From assembly GCA_963383645.1 (NCBI GenBank), contig OY726557.1:124474223-124538222 (forward strand): 64,000 nt of DNA, read 5' to 3'. This stretch comes from Muscardinus avellanarius (lineage: Eukaryota > Chordata > Mammalia > Rodentia > Gliridae). The notes below the pieces were generated by a model that was not told where the DNA came from, did no database searches, and worked only from the letters and a program-made list of their open reading frames with translations. Shown in pieces: positions 55,453 to 64,000 of this stretch (position 1 is its first letter; each line of letters begins with the position of its first letter). Position numbers and translations under genes: made by a program.

Positions 55453-56601
55453 CCCATTCATTTTCTTTTTTTATTTTTATATTGATGCGCTGTAGTCATA
55501 CATATTAATGGAGTACAAAATGATAGAGGCATATATACATGTGTACATCATTCGTTTTAGCCCTTTCCCAATTCCCACCCCATCCCCTCCCCCTTCCTTC
55601 TTTGACTTAGTGATTATTTTGATATGTTTGTGAATGTACATCACATACATTAGGGATTTCCTTCTTCCCCCTCCTATTACTCCCAGTCAGGCCTCCTTAT
55701 TTGCTCATCTATGGTTTCTCCTCCTTCGTCTATAGTTCCTTCTGTGACCCTTTATCTCCCGAGCTTCTGCGCATTAGGGAAAACATCTGATTTCTTACTT
55801 TTTATGATTGAATAATCTCACTTAGCATAATGTTCTCCAATTCCACCCATTTTCATGTGAATGACATAATTTTGTTCTTCATTATGGCTGAGTAAAGTTT
55901 CATTGTGTACATATCCCGTAGTTTTCATCTATTGATGGACATCTTGGCTGGTTCTATAGTTTGGCAATTGTGAATTGTGCAGCTATGAACAAAGTGCATT
56001 AGTTTGGTATTTTGGTTTCCATTCTTTTATTCAACACATAGCCACAGGTTAAAACTTTCTCAACAAGACCCCAAAGACACAAGAAACTAAAAGGCGGATC
56101 AATACGTGGGGTTGCATTAGACTAAAGAGCTTCTATGCAGCAAAGGAAAATATCAAGAACCTCAAAAGAGAGCCAACAGAATGGGAGATTTTGCAACTAT
56201 TCCTCCAATAGAGGAGTCATATCTAATCTAGAATATACAGAGAACTCAAGAAACTCAGATCTAAGAAAACAACCCAATCAAAAAATGGGCAAGTGAACTA
56301 AGTAGGCACTTCACAAAAAAAGAAATTCAAATGACCAATAAATGTATGATAAAATGCTCAACATCATTGGCAATCAGACAGATGAAAATTAAAACTACCC
56401 TGAGATTTCACCTAACTCCACCAAGAATACAATCATTCAAAACACAGACGACAACAAATGCTGGTGAGGATGTGAAGAAATGGGAACTCTAATACACGGT
56501 TGGAGGGATTGCAAAGTAGTGCAATCACTTTGGAAAACAGTATGGAGGATCTTCAGATGAATGGGAACAAACATACCATATGATCCAGCCCATTCATTTT
56601 C
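55453..56601 (-). mobile_element. L1 with 5' inversion and 13-bp target-site duplication
   Basis: 'cccattcattttc' occurs exactly at 55453-55465 and 56589-56601. From 55466 to about 56030 the sequence is L1 3' end in reverse. From about 56040 to 56588 it is ORF2 in sense orientation. The outer end of the inverted part ('catatgatccag') lies about 25 bases before the inner end of the other part ('aaaagaatggaaaccaaaa' on the minus strand) in L1 order. This is the signature of twin priming. Confidence 0.93.
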
Positions 56602-57000
56602 ATCTTTGTCTGGCAACAATTAATTTGTTTTCCACCTCTGTAACTTTGTCATTCTATAAATGATGCACAAACTCATGCAACATGTCACCTCTCATGTTTA
56701 AGTTTTTACAAAGCATAATTACCTCCAGATCCATATGCCAACATTTATTTCTTTTATTGCTGAATAGTATCTCATTTTTTACAAACTAGGTTTATTCAGC
56801 CTTCTGTGACAATTTAAAGAATACTAGGTTTCTGTTTGACACAAAACTAAATCTGATAAGTTTGTGGAATATACTACAGGGAAAATGGACAGAGCATCTC
56901 AGGACATAGTGGTTTCTCTCAGAATTTTATTTAAGGCAGGAGAGCCTCCTTTCTCCTTCAAGAATGAAGACTGTAACTCTTAGATTTGCGTAGGCTTTAT
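56602..57000 (-). mobile_element. Old L1 3' region, continued
   Basis: 'ccagatccatatgccaacat' and 'ttattgctgaatagtatctc' are old L1 3' UTR phrases, interrupted from 55452 by the insertion. Confidence 0.5.
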
Positions 57001-58630
57001 AATTTGTCAAAGACAAGGTAAACACATACATTTCACATACATTTCATTATTTGTGAAATTGTGCATAGCATAATTATCAGTCATAAGCAAATCACTAAGG
57101 AAAAGCCCTTTGCTGTAAGGACAACCACATTTATGTCATTTTCGCAGAGGCCTCCTTTAGCCAACATCTCTCACCTCCCCATCCTTGTGTTTGATGCAGA
57201 AGTCATGCAAAGGTGGGATAAAATAAAGGTTAGTGATCATGGTACCAGGAAGAGTGCTGGCTCAATTGTGGGCAAGTGTCAACATCTACATATGTACTAT
57301 GTACATGCTACTCTTAGCCACAAGCAGATATGGGCAATGACTGACTCCATACCTAAAGTTGTAGTTATGTTTGCAGACATGCCCAGCAGAGATGGGCAAG
57401 AATCCATTATCCACACATTTCTGGCTGACAAGGACACTGCATACATTCTAATTAAAAATAGAAAGGTGCTCAGGACAAATTGAACACAGGAGCATAATTG
57501 AACACAGAGCCTTATCCACACGGGGTATTTGAGTGCCACTTCTGTCCATCAATGGCAGACCACCGAGATGTGCTAACTGGGGAACAGGGAATCCACCAGG
57601 GATTAGGTTTAAGAAGATGCACAAAAAATTTTAAACATCTCAAGGTGACAATATCTAGTTTATTCAGATTCAGTACTTCATTTCTCTCTTAAGCTTTCTG
57701 GAGATTGACAAATTCTGAGGTGTAAAAAATGAATAAACATAAGTGGATTCTGAAAGATTAAGACAGACTGCCTAGTAATCCTGGAACTTGGAGACAATAT
57801 AGTGGTAAGTACCATTGATTTTTCTATTTTCTTTCTTCATATCCCAAATGTATGAGAAGCCTGCACACTCAAACCAAAAAAAAAAAAAAAAAAAAACAAC
57901 CAAGATAAAAAAATTAAAGCCCTTGTCTCTATAACCAAACAAATAAAAAACAAATAGGCTAGCAGAATGTGAAACATCACTGTTAACATAATACCCATTT
58001 CATAATAGCCAAAAACTGCCTTTCACAGATGTCAGCAGGAATGAATGGAGAGTTAAACTCCACTCCTGCTCGGTGGTAGCAGGAAGGTCTCTGATTCCTT
58101 CACTGGGTGATCACAGCAGGGCCACAAGGAGGCTCAACTTGTCTCCCTGTCCAGAGGTAGTAGAAATCTAATGCCCCACTGAGACCAAGTAACAAGGTAA
58201 ACTTCCTTCCTTCCCCAAATGCAACATAGCAGAATGGGGAGATACCATTGGGCACTCTACTTTCCTGCCACAGTAGAGTCAAAGGGGCCCCGGGGAGCCG
58301 ATCTTCCATCCCAGGTGGTGTGAAATCCAGTAAGTGGTTTCCCAGGTCATGTTAAGTCTGAAGGGCAGCGAGCAGCAAGTCATATACCCCACATGGGACA
58401 GTCATGTATTGAGCTCTGTTTTCTTCATCTTTTTCTTAAAGTTAGCATATAAGATGTAAAAATTTCACAAATACTTTATGTCTTCCAAAAAATCAGCTTG
58501 TAGATTTAAATCAGTAAATGTATTCAAATTTTCTTTTCTTTTGAGGGGATCAAAGACTTTTTAGTTGGCCTAGTCTTCCAATGGGACAAATTGCTTTTAG
58601 GTGGGAAGATTTACTGATCAAAAAATTCTC
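57001..58630. other. Unassigned sequence, no supported gene
   Basis: A 140-codon plus-strand frame (57061-57483) has no family resemblance I recognise and lacks gene context; it may be part of an unrecognised repeat or processed pseudogene. An A-run of about 20 lies at 57877-57896. The rest shows no clear repeat or gene. Confidence 0.35.
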
Positions 58631-58639
58631 CTTTTTAGT

Positions 58640-58790
58640 AGAAGAGAGGATTCAAAGTTTCCCAACACAAATAAATGTTAAGAAGCATGCGTGGGAGCTC
58701 ATAGATGCTAACACAGGAGTTATTAGCATGAGGCAACATGAGATACAATGGCATGCACAAGCAGAACAAGGGGTAATGAAACGGGCTTCA

Positions 58791-58854
<64 letters not shown>

Positions 58855-58940
58855 GAGATGAGTATAAGGATTTTATGACCTTTTGTTTCAACCCAGAGCC
58901 CTTGATTCAAATTCCCAAAGTCAAAATCTAATGTGGCTTC
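58640..58940. repeat. Unidentified dispersed repeat, second copy
   Basis: Aligned in order with 31343-31605 on the same strand (see that entry). It contains a later (GA)n expansion. Confidence 0.45.
58799..58846. repeat. (GA)n microsatellite
   Basis: About 24 GA units. Confidence 0.95.
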
Positions 58941-59051
58941 CAACTGTATTAATGCAATCTCAGAGACTCATAAGAGCATGCTAGAATGGCATTCTCCTTA
59001 TAGGACTCTGTAGAAACTAACAAGGAGCATCACAATGGGTCTGTCCACTAC

Positions 59052-59063
59052 TCTGCCCTGAGG
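59052..59063 (+). promoter_or_regulatory. Degenerate Olf1/EBF-like site, block B3
   Basis: 'tctgccctgagg' reads on the other strand as 'cctcagggcaga', aligned with the sites at 42019 (exact consensus) and 30823. It lies about 840 bp upstream of the OR start. Confidence 0.3.
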
Positions 59064-59857
59064 TCAAGAATTCTGATAGGAAATTATAAATTCAGTAGAA
59101 TGTTGATCCTCAAAAGATCCAACATTAGATCTATTATAGAGGAAGTGAACACAAGCTCAGTAATTTTTAGCCTCCAGGGGCTCACCCAAGTGGGAAGGAA
59201 ACCATAAAGGTCAGCATAATTATCATTGCTTTTCATCAGTTTCACAGAACCATAAAGAGATTGTCATTTAAGAAAGGCGATGCTTTGGAAGCTCAGATAA
59301 AGTGTGTGCTTTCTTTCTTGCAAGTTAAGAGAATCTGCGTGGGAAATTCTCAAATAGAAATCATGTAATAATCCCTAGAGTACCTCTTCTACAATGTTGC
59401 AGACAAATTTGTGTTAATTGCCATTACTCTGTTCATCACCAATTAGGACCATGGGGAGGAAGGGCCCTTGAGGTTCAGAAGAAGAGAGGTCTCCAGGGGG
59501 AAAAAGGTGAGCACTACATCATCTCTATTTTGATAATCTCCCTTCAAAGCTCAACTATATGAATCATGGGTTCTGGAGAATGCTGTCTTTTTACTGCTTC
59601 TCAGCCCTAATCCTTAGTGAAGACTGAGAAGGGAGGAAATGAAGCTTAGAGACAGTAGGAGGTCTGCTGGAAATCTTTCTGGACAGAGAGTCACAGCTAA
59701 GGTGGAGGAAGAAGGAAATGGGGATTCCTAAAGAATCAACATTGGAAGTCTTGCTCTTTGGATGCCCTGCTGTGTTTCCAGACAACCTGAACTTGAAAAT
59801 CTGCAGCTCCGGATCTCCTTCTGAAGCCAAAAAATGAGGGTTCACTGTTAACATAGC

Positions 59858-59878
59858 CTTTTACTCCTGTTCCTACAG
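59858..59878 (+). promoter_or_regulatory. 3' splice acceptor of the OR B3 coding exon
   Basis: 'cttttactcctgttcctacag' type pyrimidine tract ending in AG at 59877-59878, 18 bases before the ATG at 59897. Confidence 0.72.
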
Positions 59879-59896
59879 ATTCCTCCTGTGAAGAAA

Positions 59897-60829
59897 ATGA
59901 CTATGGAAAATGACTCCTCGGTGACAGAGTTTGTTCTTCTGGGATTGACAGACCTGCCTGAGCTCCAACTGCCCCTGTTCATCCTGTTCTTGGTAAACTA
60001 TGTAGCCACTATGGTGGGAAACTTTATCTTAATTAATCTGATTTGCCTGAATTCACAACTTCACACCCCCATGTACTTTTTCCTTTTCAATCTGTCCTTC
60101 ATTGATTTCTGTTACTCATTTGTCTTCACCCCCAAAATGCTGATGAGCTTTGTTTCAGAGAGGAACACCATCTCCTTCTCAGGGTGCATGGCTCAGCTGT
60201 TCTTCTACTGCCTTTTTGTCAATTCAGAGTGCTACGTGCTGACAGCCATGGCGTATGACCGCTATGTGGCCATCTGTCAGCCCCTGCTATACACAGTTGT
60301 CATGTCCCCCAGGCTCTGCTGTCTGCTGATGATTGGCTCATACCTGATGGGGTTTGCTGGTGCCATGGTCCACACGGGGTGCATGGTCAGGCTCAGCTTC
60401 TGTAATTCCAACCTCATCAACCATTACATGTGTGAAATCGTCCCCCTCCTCCAGCTGTCTTGCAGCAGCACCTACATCAACGAGCTCGTGAGTGCTGCCG
60501 TTGTATCCACAGTTATCATTGCATCTAGCCTCATTATCTTCATCTCCTATGCCATGATTCTTCATAATGTAATTTGTAAGTCATCAGCTAAGGGCTGGTC
60601 CAAAGCCATGAGCACCTGTGGTTCTCACATAGTCACCGTTGGCCTATTCTATGGATCTGGGATGCTAACTTACATTAAACCATCAACTCCAGGGTCTTTG
60701 GACTATGGGAAATACCTCTGTGTGTTCAACACTCTTGTGGTGCCCATGCTGAACCCCCTCATCTACAGCCTCAGGAACAAGGATGTGAAGCTTGCTCTGC
60801 AGAGAACTCTGAAGAAGATCACAGCCTGA
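59897..60829 (+). CDS. Olfactory receptor, family 8-like, copy B3 (inverted)
   Basis: Intact olfactory receptor of 310 residues. The open frame extends upstream to a GTG at 59888, but a vertebrate OR would start at an ATG, so 59897 (MTMENDSS) is used; the ATG at 59903 (MENDSS) has an even better context. Landmarks: N5-D-S glycosylation site, G41-N42, 'LHTPMY' at 55-60, C97, [10 protein letters not shown] at 118-127, C169/C179/C189, KAMSTCGSH at 236-244, PMLNPLIY at 283-290. It is the only plus-strand OR here, closest to the gene at 40247-41185. Oddities are 'HYMCEI' where the others have 'CDI', and 'CVFNTLVVP' where the family usually has 'VFYT'. Both lie in or near ligand-facing regions. Family 8 type by resemblance; subfamily not assigned and ligand unknown. 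Confidence 0.95.
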   Translation: MTMENDSSVTEFVLLGLTDLPELQLPLFILFLVNYVATMVGNFILINLICLNSQLHTPMYFFLFNLSFIDFCYSFVFTPKMLMSFVSERNTISFSGCMAQLFFYCLFVNSECYVLTAMAYDRYVAICQPLLYTVVMSPRLCCLLMIGSYLMGFAGAMVHTGCMVRLSFCNSNLINHYMCEIVPLLQLSCSSTYINELVSAAVVSTVIIASSLIIFISYAMILHNVICKSSAKGWSKAMSTCGSHIVTVGLFYGSGMLTYIKPSTPGSLDYGKYLCVFNTLVVPMLNPLIYSLRNKDVKLALQRTLKKITA

Positions 60830-61715
60830 CTGAATTAATGGCCTGCCTTGCCCTTGTCCCCACTGCTGGATGTTTTTCTCTGTTTCCTCCCTACCTTCCT
60901 CCTATTCTTTCTCTTTCTTTCTTGTCATCATTTCTTCTAACATGTGGGTAGATTTTCTCCTGCAATATATTTTCTTCTTCTACTTGCAATGCAGTCCTAT
61001 AGACTTATTCTTGGCTATGAGACCTGTTTTAGTCCCAAGATAGAAACATTAGGATGATATTTTTTCATATATAAATATTACATTACCTTCTATTTTTTCC
61101 TTTATGTCTTTTTTATTCAAAAAATCCAAGGAATTTTGTACTTTCTGACAAATCTCTCCATTTTCTGTTTTTCTGAAGTAATTATATCAGTATTTTCTGC
61201 TTCAAATTTTTATTATTCATGCCAACATTAAAATTAAATGGATGATAAGAATTTTGAAAAGGTAAAGTTGTAAAATTTTTTAGATTTTTAACTTTATTTT
61301 GATAGTGTTTTTCATTCTGGGATTTTAAAGTGATATCTGTAATGGAATTGTATATTTAATGGTGTAAGATTCTATTCCTATGGATGTATGAGAATACATG
61401 AGGCTAATCACTTTGCCCACTTTTCTCAAACCCACCAATAATGGTAATGCATTGGTTGAGTGATATTTTGTCATAAATAGGATTGAAACTGTCACCAATA
61501 GTTCCATGTATCTGCAAATATGTCTGTAATTTTGTCTCAAAATTACATGATAATCTTCTTGAGTGCAGAACAGTGTCACAAGTAATGTCAAAATTCTTTG
61601 TTTCTCTAGCTGCATAATGAGGATTTCTTTTGCAAAGTTTTTTTTTTCACTTAAAAATGCAAACTAAACTCTATGAGATAAATCTTGACCAATTAGGATT
61701 TGTACTTTCAACATT
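60830..61715. other. 3' flank of OR B3, AT-rich
   Basis: Contains a CT-rich stretch near 60870-60930 and AT-rich sequence. No gene or clear repeat is seen. Confidence 0.4.
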
Positions 61716-61716
61716 T

Positions 61717-61915
61717 TTTTTTTTTTTTTGGTGGTGGTACTGGGGTTCCTGGAAGCCCTTCTACCTCCAGCTATACTCCCAGACCTATTTTTTTATATTT
61801 TTATTTGGAAACAGGGTCTCTTAAGCCAGTGCGGCTGTCTTCAAACCTGCATAATCCTCCTGTCTCTGCCTCCCAAGCGCGGGGATTACAAGCTTGCGCC
61901 ACCACACCCGGCTCA
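61717..61915 (-). mobile_element. Dimeric SINE, minus strand
   Basis: T-run, then 'tactggggttcctggaagcc', 'ggaaacagggtctcttaagc' and a head ending 'gcgccaccacacccggctc'. Same young-looking subfamily as the nested SINE at 34827-35019. Confidence 0.93.
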
Positions 61916-62019
61916 ATATGTAATTTTGACGTCTTTGTGTCTCCTAGGAAAATAATTATACTGGTTGACCTGTATAACTTCCCACATTCTTTATAAATCT
62001 TGTTAAATATATTTTTTCT

Positions 62020-62365
62020 TTTTTGTTCTACTTTTATTGGTGCATTGTAACTATATATCATAAGTATAGAGTAATAGGAATATCTATGCACATGACACCT
62101 GATGTGTTTTCCTCTAGATCCTACTCCAGTCCTTTCCGTTCCCCACACATGTCATTGCAATTGGCATGAATAATTTTGTATATGCACATAACATTATTTA
62201 AACTGTTACCTTCATTATATCTCTATCCCCCTTCCCATGAACCCCTTCCATTGCTCCACTGGACTTTCTACTCCTTTATCTGAGGTCTCCTTGTTTACCC
62301 AATTTCTCTCTAACTTCTGCATATGAGAGAAAACATACAACTACTTGCTTTCTGAGACTGGTTTT
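62020..62365 (-). mobile_element. L1 3' tail, older subfamily
   Basis: 'ttttattggtgcattgtaac' followed by 'cataagtatagagtaatag' and 'tctgcatatgagagaaaaca'. Same subfamily as at 26772 and 35910. Confidence 0.8.
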
Positions 62366-62920
62366 TGTAATGTATATTTAAAAACAAAGTCTCACTTTTA
62401 AAACATATGTCTGTTTTCTTATCCTCTTCTTTGGATGAAGACATTGTTAGGTACTTGTTTAAGGCCACAGAACTAATGATGCACGGCCTAATTTTGATCC
62501 CATTGTGCATACTATGATGAAATGGAAGAAAAGAAAAAAAAGGTGAAGAAACATAGACAACTCTGGAGAGTTGTTCTCGTGTGAGCCTCAAAATCGGGTT
62601 TATATGAGATAAGGTCCCAAGCCAAGAATTCTGTAGTACAGAGATAATCCACAAGGCTTTGATGCCCAACTAGAAAAATTCCAAGCACCTGCAGAACCTA
62701 ATTCTAATCTAGGATAAACAGGTTGTGCTACAAAGAAACTTTTCATCTCAATCTTTTTATAATGGTGAATATTTTTTCTGGGATGGTGAATCTAAGTTTG
62801 ATTTAAGCCTTTCTGGAGAGATGTGTCGTGATTTCCATAGTAGTATAATCCTATTAGATATTGGATAGCATTTGGAGTAATTAAACAAGTTATTCATATA
62901 GAAAATTGCACTCTAAATTT
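62366..62920. other. Unassigned intergenic sequence
   Basis: No gene. Around 62640-62700 ('gatgcccaactagaaaaatt') there is a short match, reversed, to sequence near 27730 ('tttttctagttgggcac'), suggesting a trace of the B-block flank in opposite orientation. Confidence 0.4.
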
Positions 62921-62924
62921 TAAT

Positions 62925-63400
62925 ATCTTAAAAATTTTATAATTTTATTTTGCATTATAATAATACATCATAGTGATATTCAAAGTGATACAAATATACA
63001 TTCACATGTCACTTGTGTATTTTCTTCTGGGTCCCACCCCACTTTCCACTCTTCCCGTCCAGTACATGTGAGTGATATTGGTAGTGATACCTTCATATAT
63101 AGATACAACATTATTTGAACTGCTTCCTTACTCAATCCTCCTTTTCACCAACCCCTTCCCACTTCCCTTCCCTGGTCTCCTTCCATTAATCTGCTGGTCT
63201 CTCTCCTCATTTGTCTGAAGACCCTTTTGTTTTCTGTTTTCTCTACCTTCCACATTTGAAAGAAAACACATTACTCTTGACTTTCTGAAACTGGTTGATC
63301 TCCCTTTGCACAATATTCTCTAGTTCCATCTATTTTCCTGGTAATTCATTTTGTTCTTCTTTATGGCTGAGTAGTTTTTTATTGTTTGTATATATGACAT
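62925..63400 (-). mobile_element. L1 3' tail, older subfamily
   Basis: 'attttgcattataataatac' and 'attcaaagtgatacaaatat' through 'ttttgttcttctttatggct'. Truncated at the 5' side. Confidence 0.8.
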
Positions 63401-64000
63401 TTGTGTTTGTGTGTACACAAAAGATAAATTGTCCACTTTCTGTCATTACCTTGAATGAGCTCAAGAAAGATGCACCTCAGCAAGGGCGAGGGTAGGGTAG
63501 CCTTGTCAGAAAACAATGGTTCATTATTCCTGTTATCTTTACGTTTATATGAAAATAAGACTATTGAAAATTCTAACACATTGGCTTATAAGAATAGCTT
63601 TAGAAGAAAATGATGCTAGTTAACAAACTTTAATTCAGTCTTTTAAATATTATTTTCTTAGAACTGAATGTTAGGTATTTATATTTATTTCAATATTTAG
63701 CTTACTATTATAATGCTATAAAGTCTTATCCTCAAGAAAAGTCTGAAATCTCACTATTTTTATTCTTTCCTCTGCAATTATCATATTGCTTGGTTTAAAA
63801 GAAAGCTTTACACTATTTAGTTTGACTTTTTAATGTATGTAGTAAAAACATAGAACACATTCATGTTCATACATTTTGGATACTTCATGTAAGGTAACTA
63901 TTGGTTAAAACCAAACATTATGTGATATATATATGAATAGAAAAGGCTACAAAATTTCCAACACATAAACATGATTATGAGATAAAAATGTTTATTATCT
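63401..64000. other. AT-rich intergenic sequence
   Basis: I see no gene or recognisable repeat up to the window end. Confidence 0.4.

Larger units (their letters stand above)
58950..60900 (+). repeat. OR duplication block B3, inverted
   Basis: The upstream 0.9 kb and the OR correspond to blocks B1 and B2 read on the opposite strand. For example 'ctagagtacctcttctacaa' and the following sequence up to the acceptor match, reversed, 41220-42030. Confidence 0.7.

Noticed and set aside
59888..59896. GTG start for OR B3
   Set aside because: Vertebrate ORs start at ATG. The ATG at 59897 lies just downstream in good context, and sister genes align there.

Overview
This window is mammalian nuclear DNA, almost certainly from a rodent. 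It is AT-rich, has no operon-like structure, and is mostly LINE-1 (L1) fragments and SINEs. The SINEs join a 7SL/B1-type left half (Pol III-like start, 'gccgggcgtggtggtgcacgc') to a tRNA/ID-type right half ('gtagctcagaggtagaatgcccctgggttcaatccccagtacc'). Separate short ID-like elements are also present. This dimer type is known from squirrel-related rodents and some other rodent lineages. I infer a sciuromorph-like rodent but cannot name the species.

The protein-coding content is a small olfactory receptor (OR) cluster of family 8 type. Two OR8B2/OR8B3-like genes lie on the minus strand (12579-13523 and 50990-51931). Three members of a second, related group follow: a frameshifted pseudogene (minus, 28998-29952), an intact gene (minus, 40247-41185) and an intact gene in inverted orientation (plus, 59897-60829). 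All have the single-exon OR coding layout. A 3' splice acceptor sits just upstream of each start, implying upstream noncoding exons. No other protein-coding gene is supported.

Layout: 0-6 kb holds old L1 sequence, a 50-bp GC-rich VNTR fused to an L1 tail, and a 5'-truncated L1. 6.2-10.1 kb is a dense mosaic of SINEs with a repeated inverted-dimer module. 11.2-15.6 kb is OR8B block A1. 15.6-22.06 kb is a nearly full-length, decayed minus-strand L1 with an 18-bp target-site duplication. 22-27 kb holds old L1 and SINEs. 27.3-31.1 kb is block B1 (pseudogene). 31.1-36.4 kb holds L1 pieces and a nested SINE pair. 37.9-42.3 kb is block B2. 43.2-43.7 kb is LTR-like. 45.1-48.1 kb is an L1 with a 5' inversion. 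49.4-55.4 kb is block A2. 55.45-56.60 kb is another 5'-inverted L1 with a 13-bp target-site duplication. 58.9-60.9 kb is block B3 (inverted). Further L1 tails and a SINE run to the end.

The main biological stories are: (1) apparent gene conversion between the two OR8B copies, whose coding cores are about 99% identical while their flanks and last ~100 coding bases are far more diverged; (2) a VNTR plus L1-tail unit with its own target-site duplication, architecturally reminiscent of SVA/LAVA composite retrotransposons; and (3) several exceptionally legible retrotransposition scars. All calls come from reading the sequence by eye; percentages are hand counts over stated stretches.
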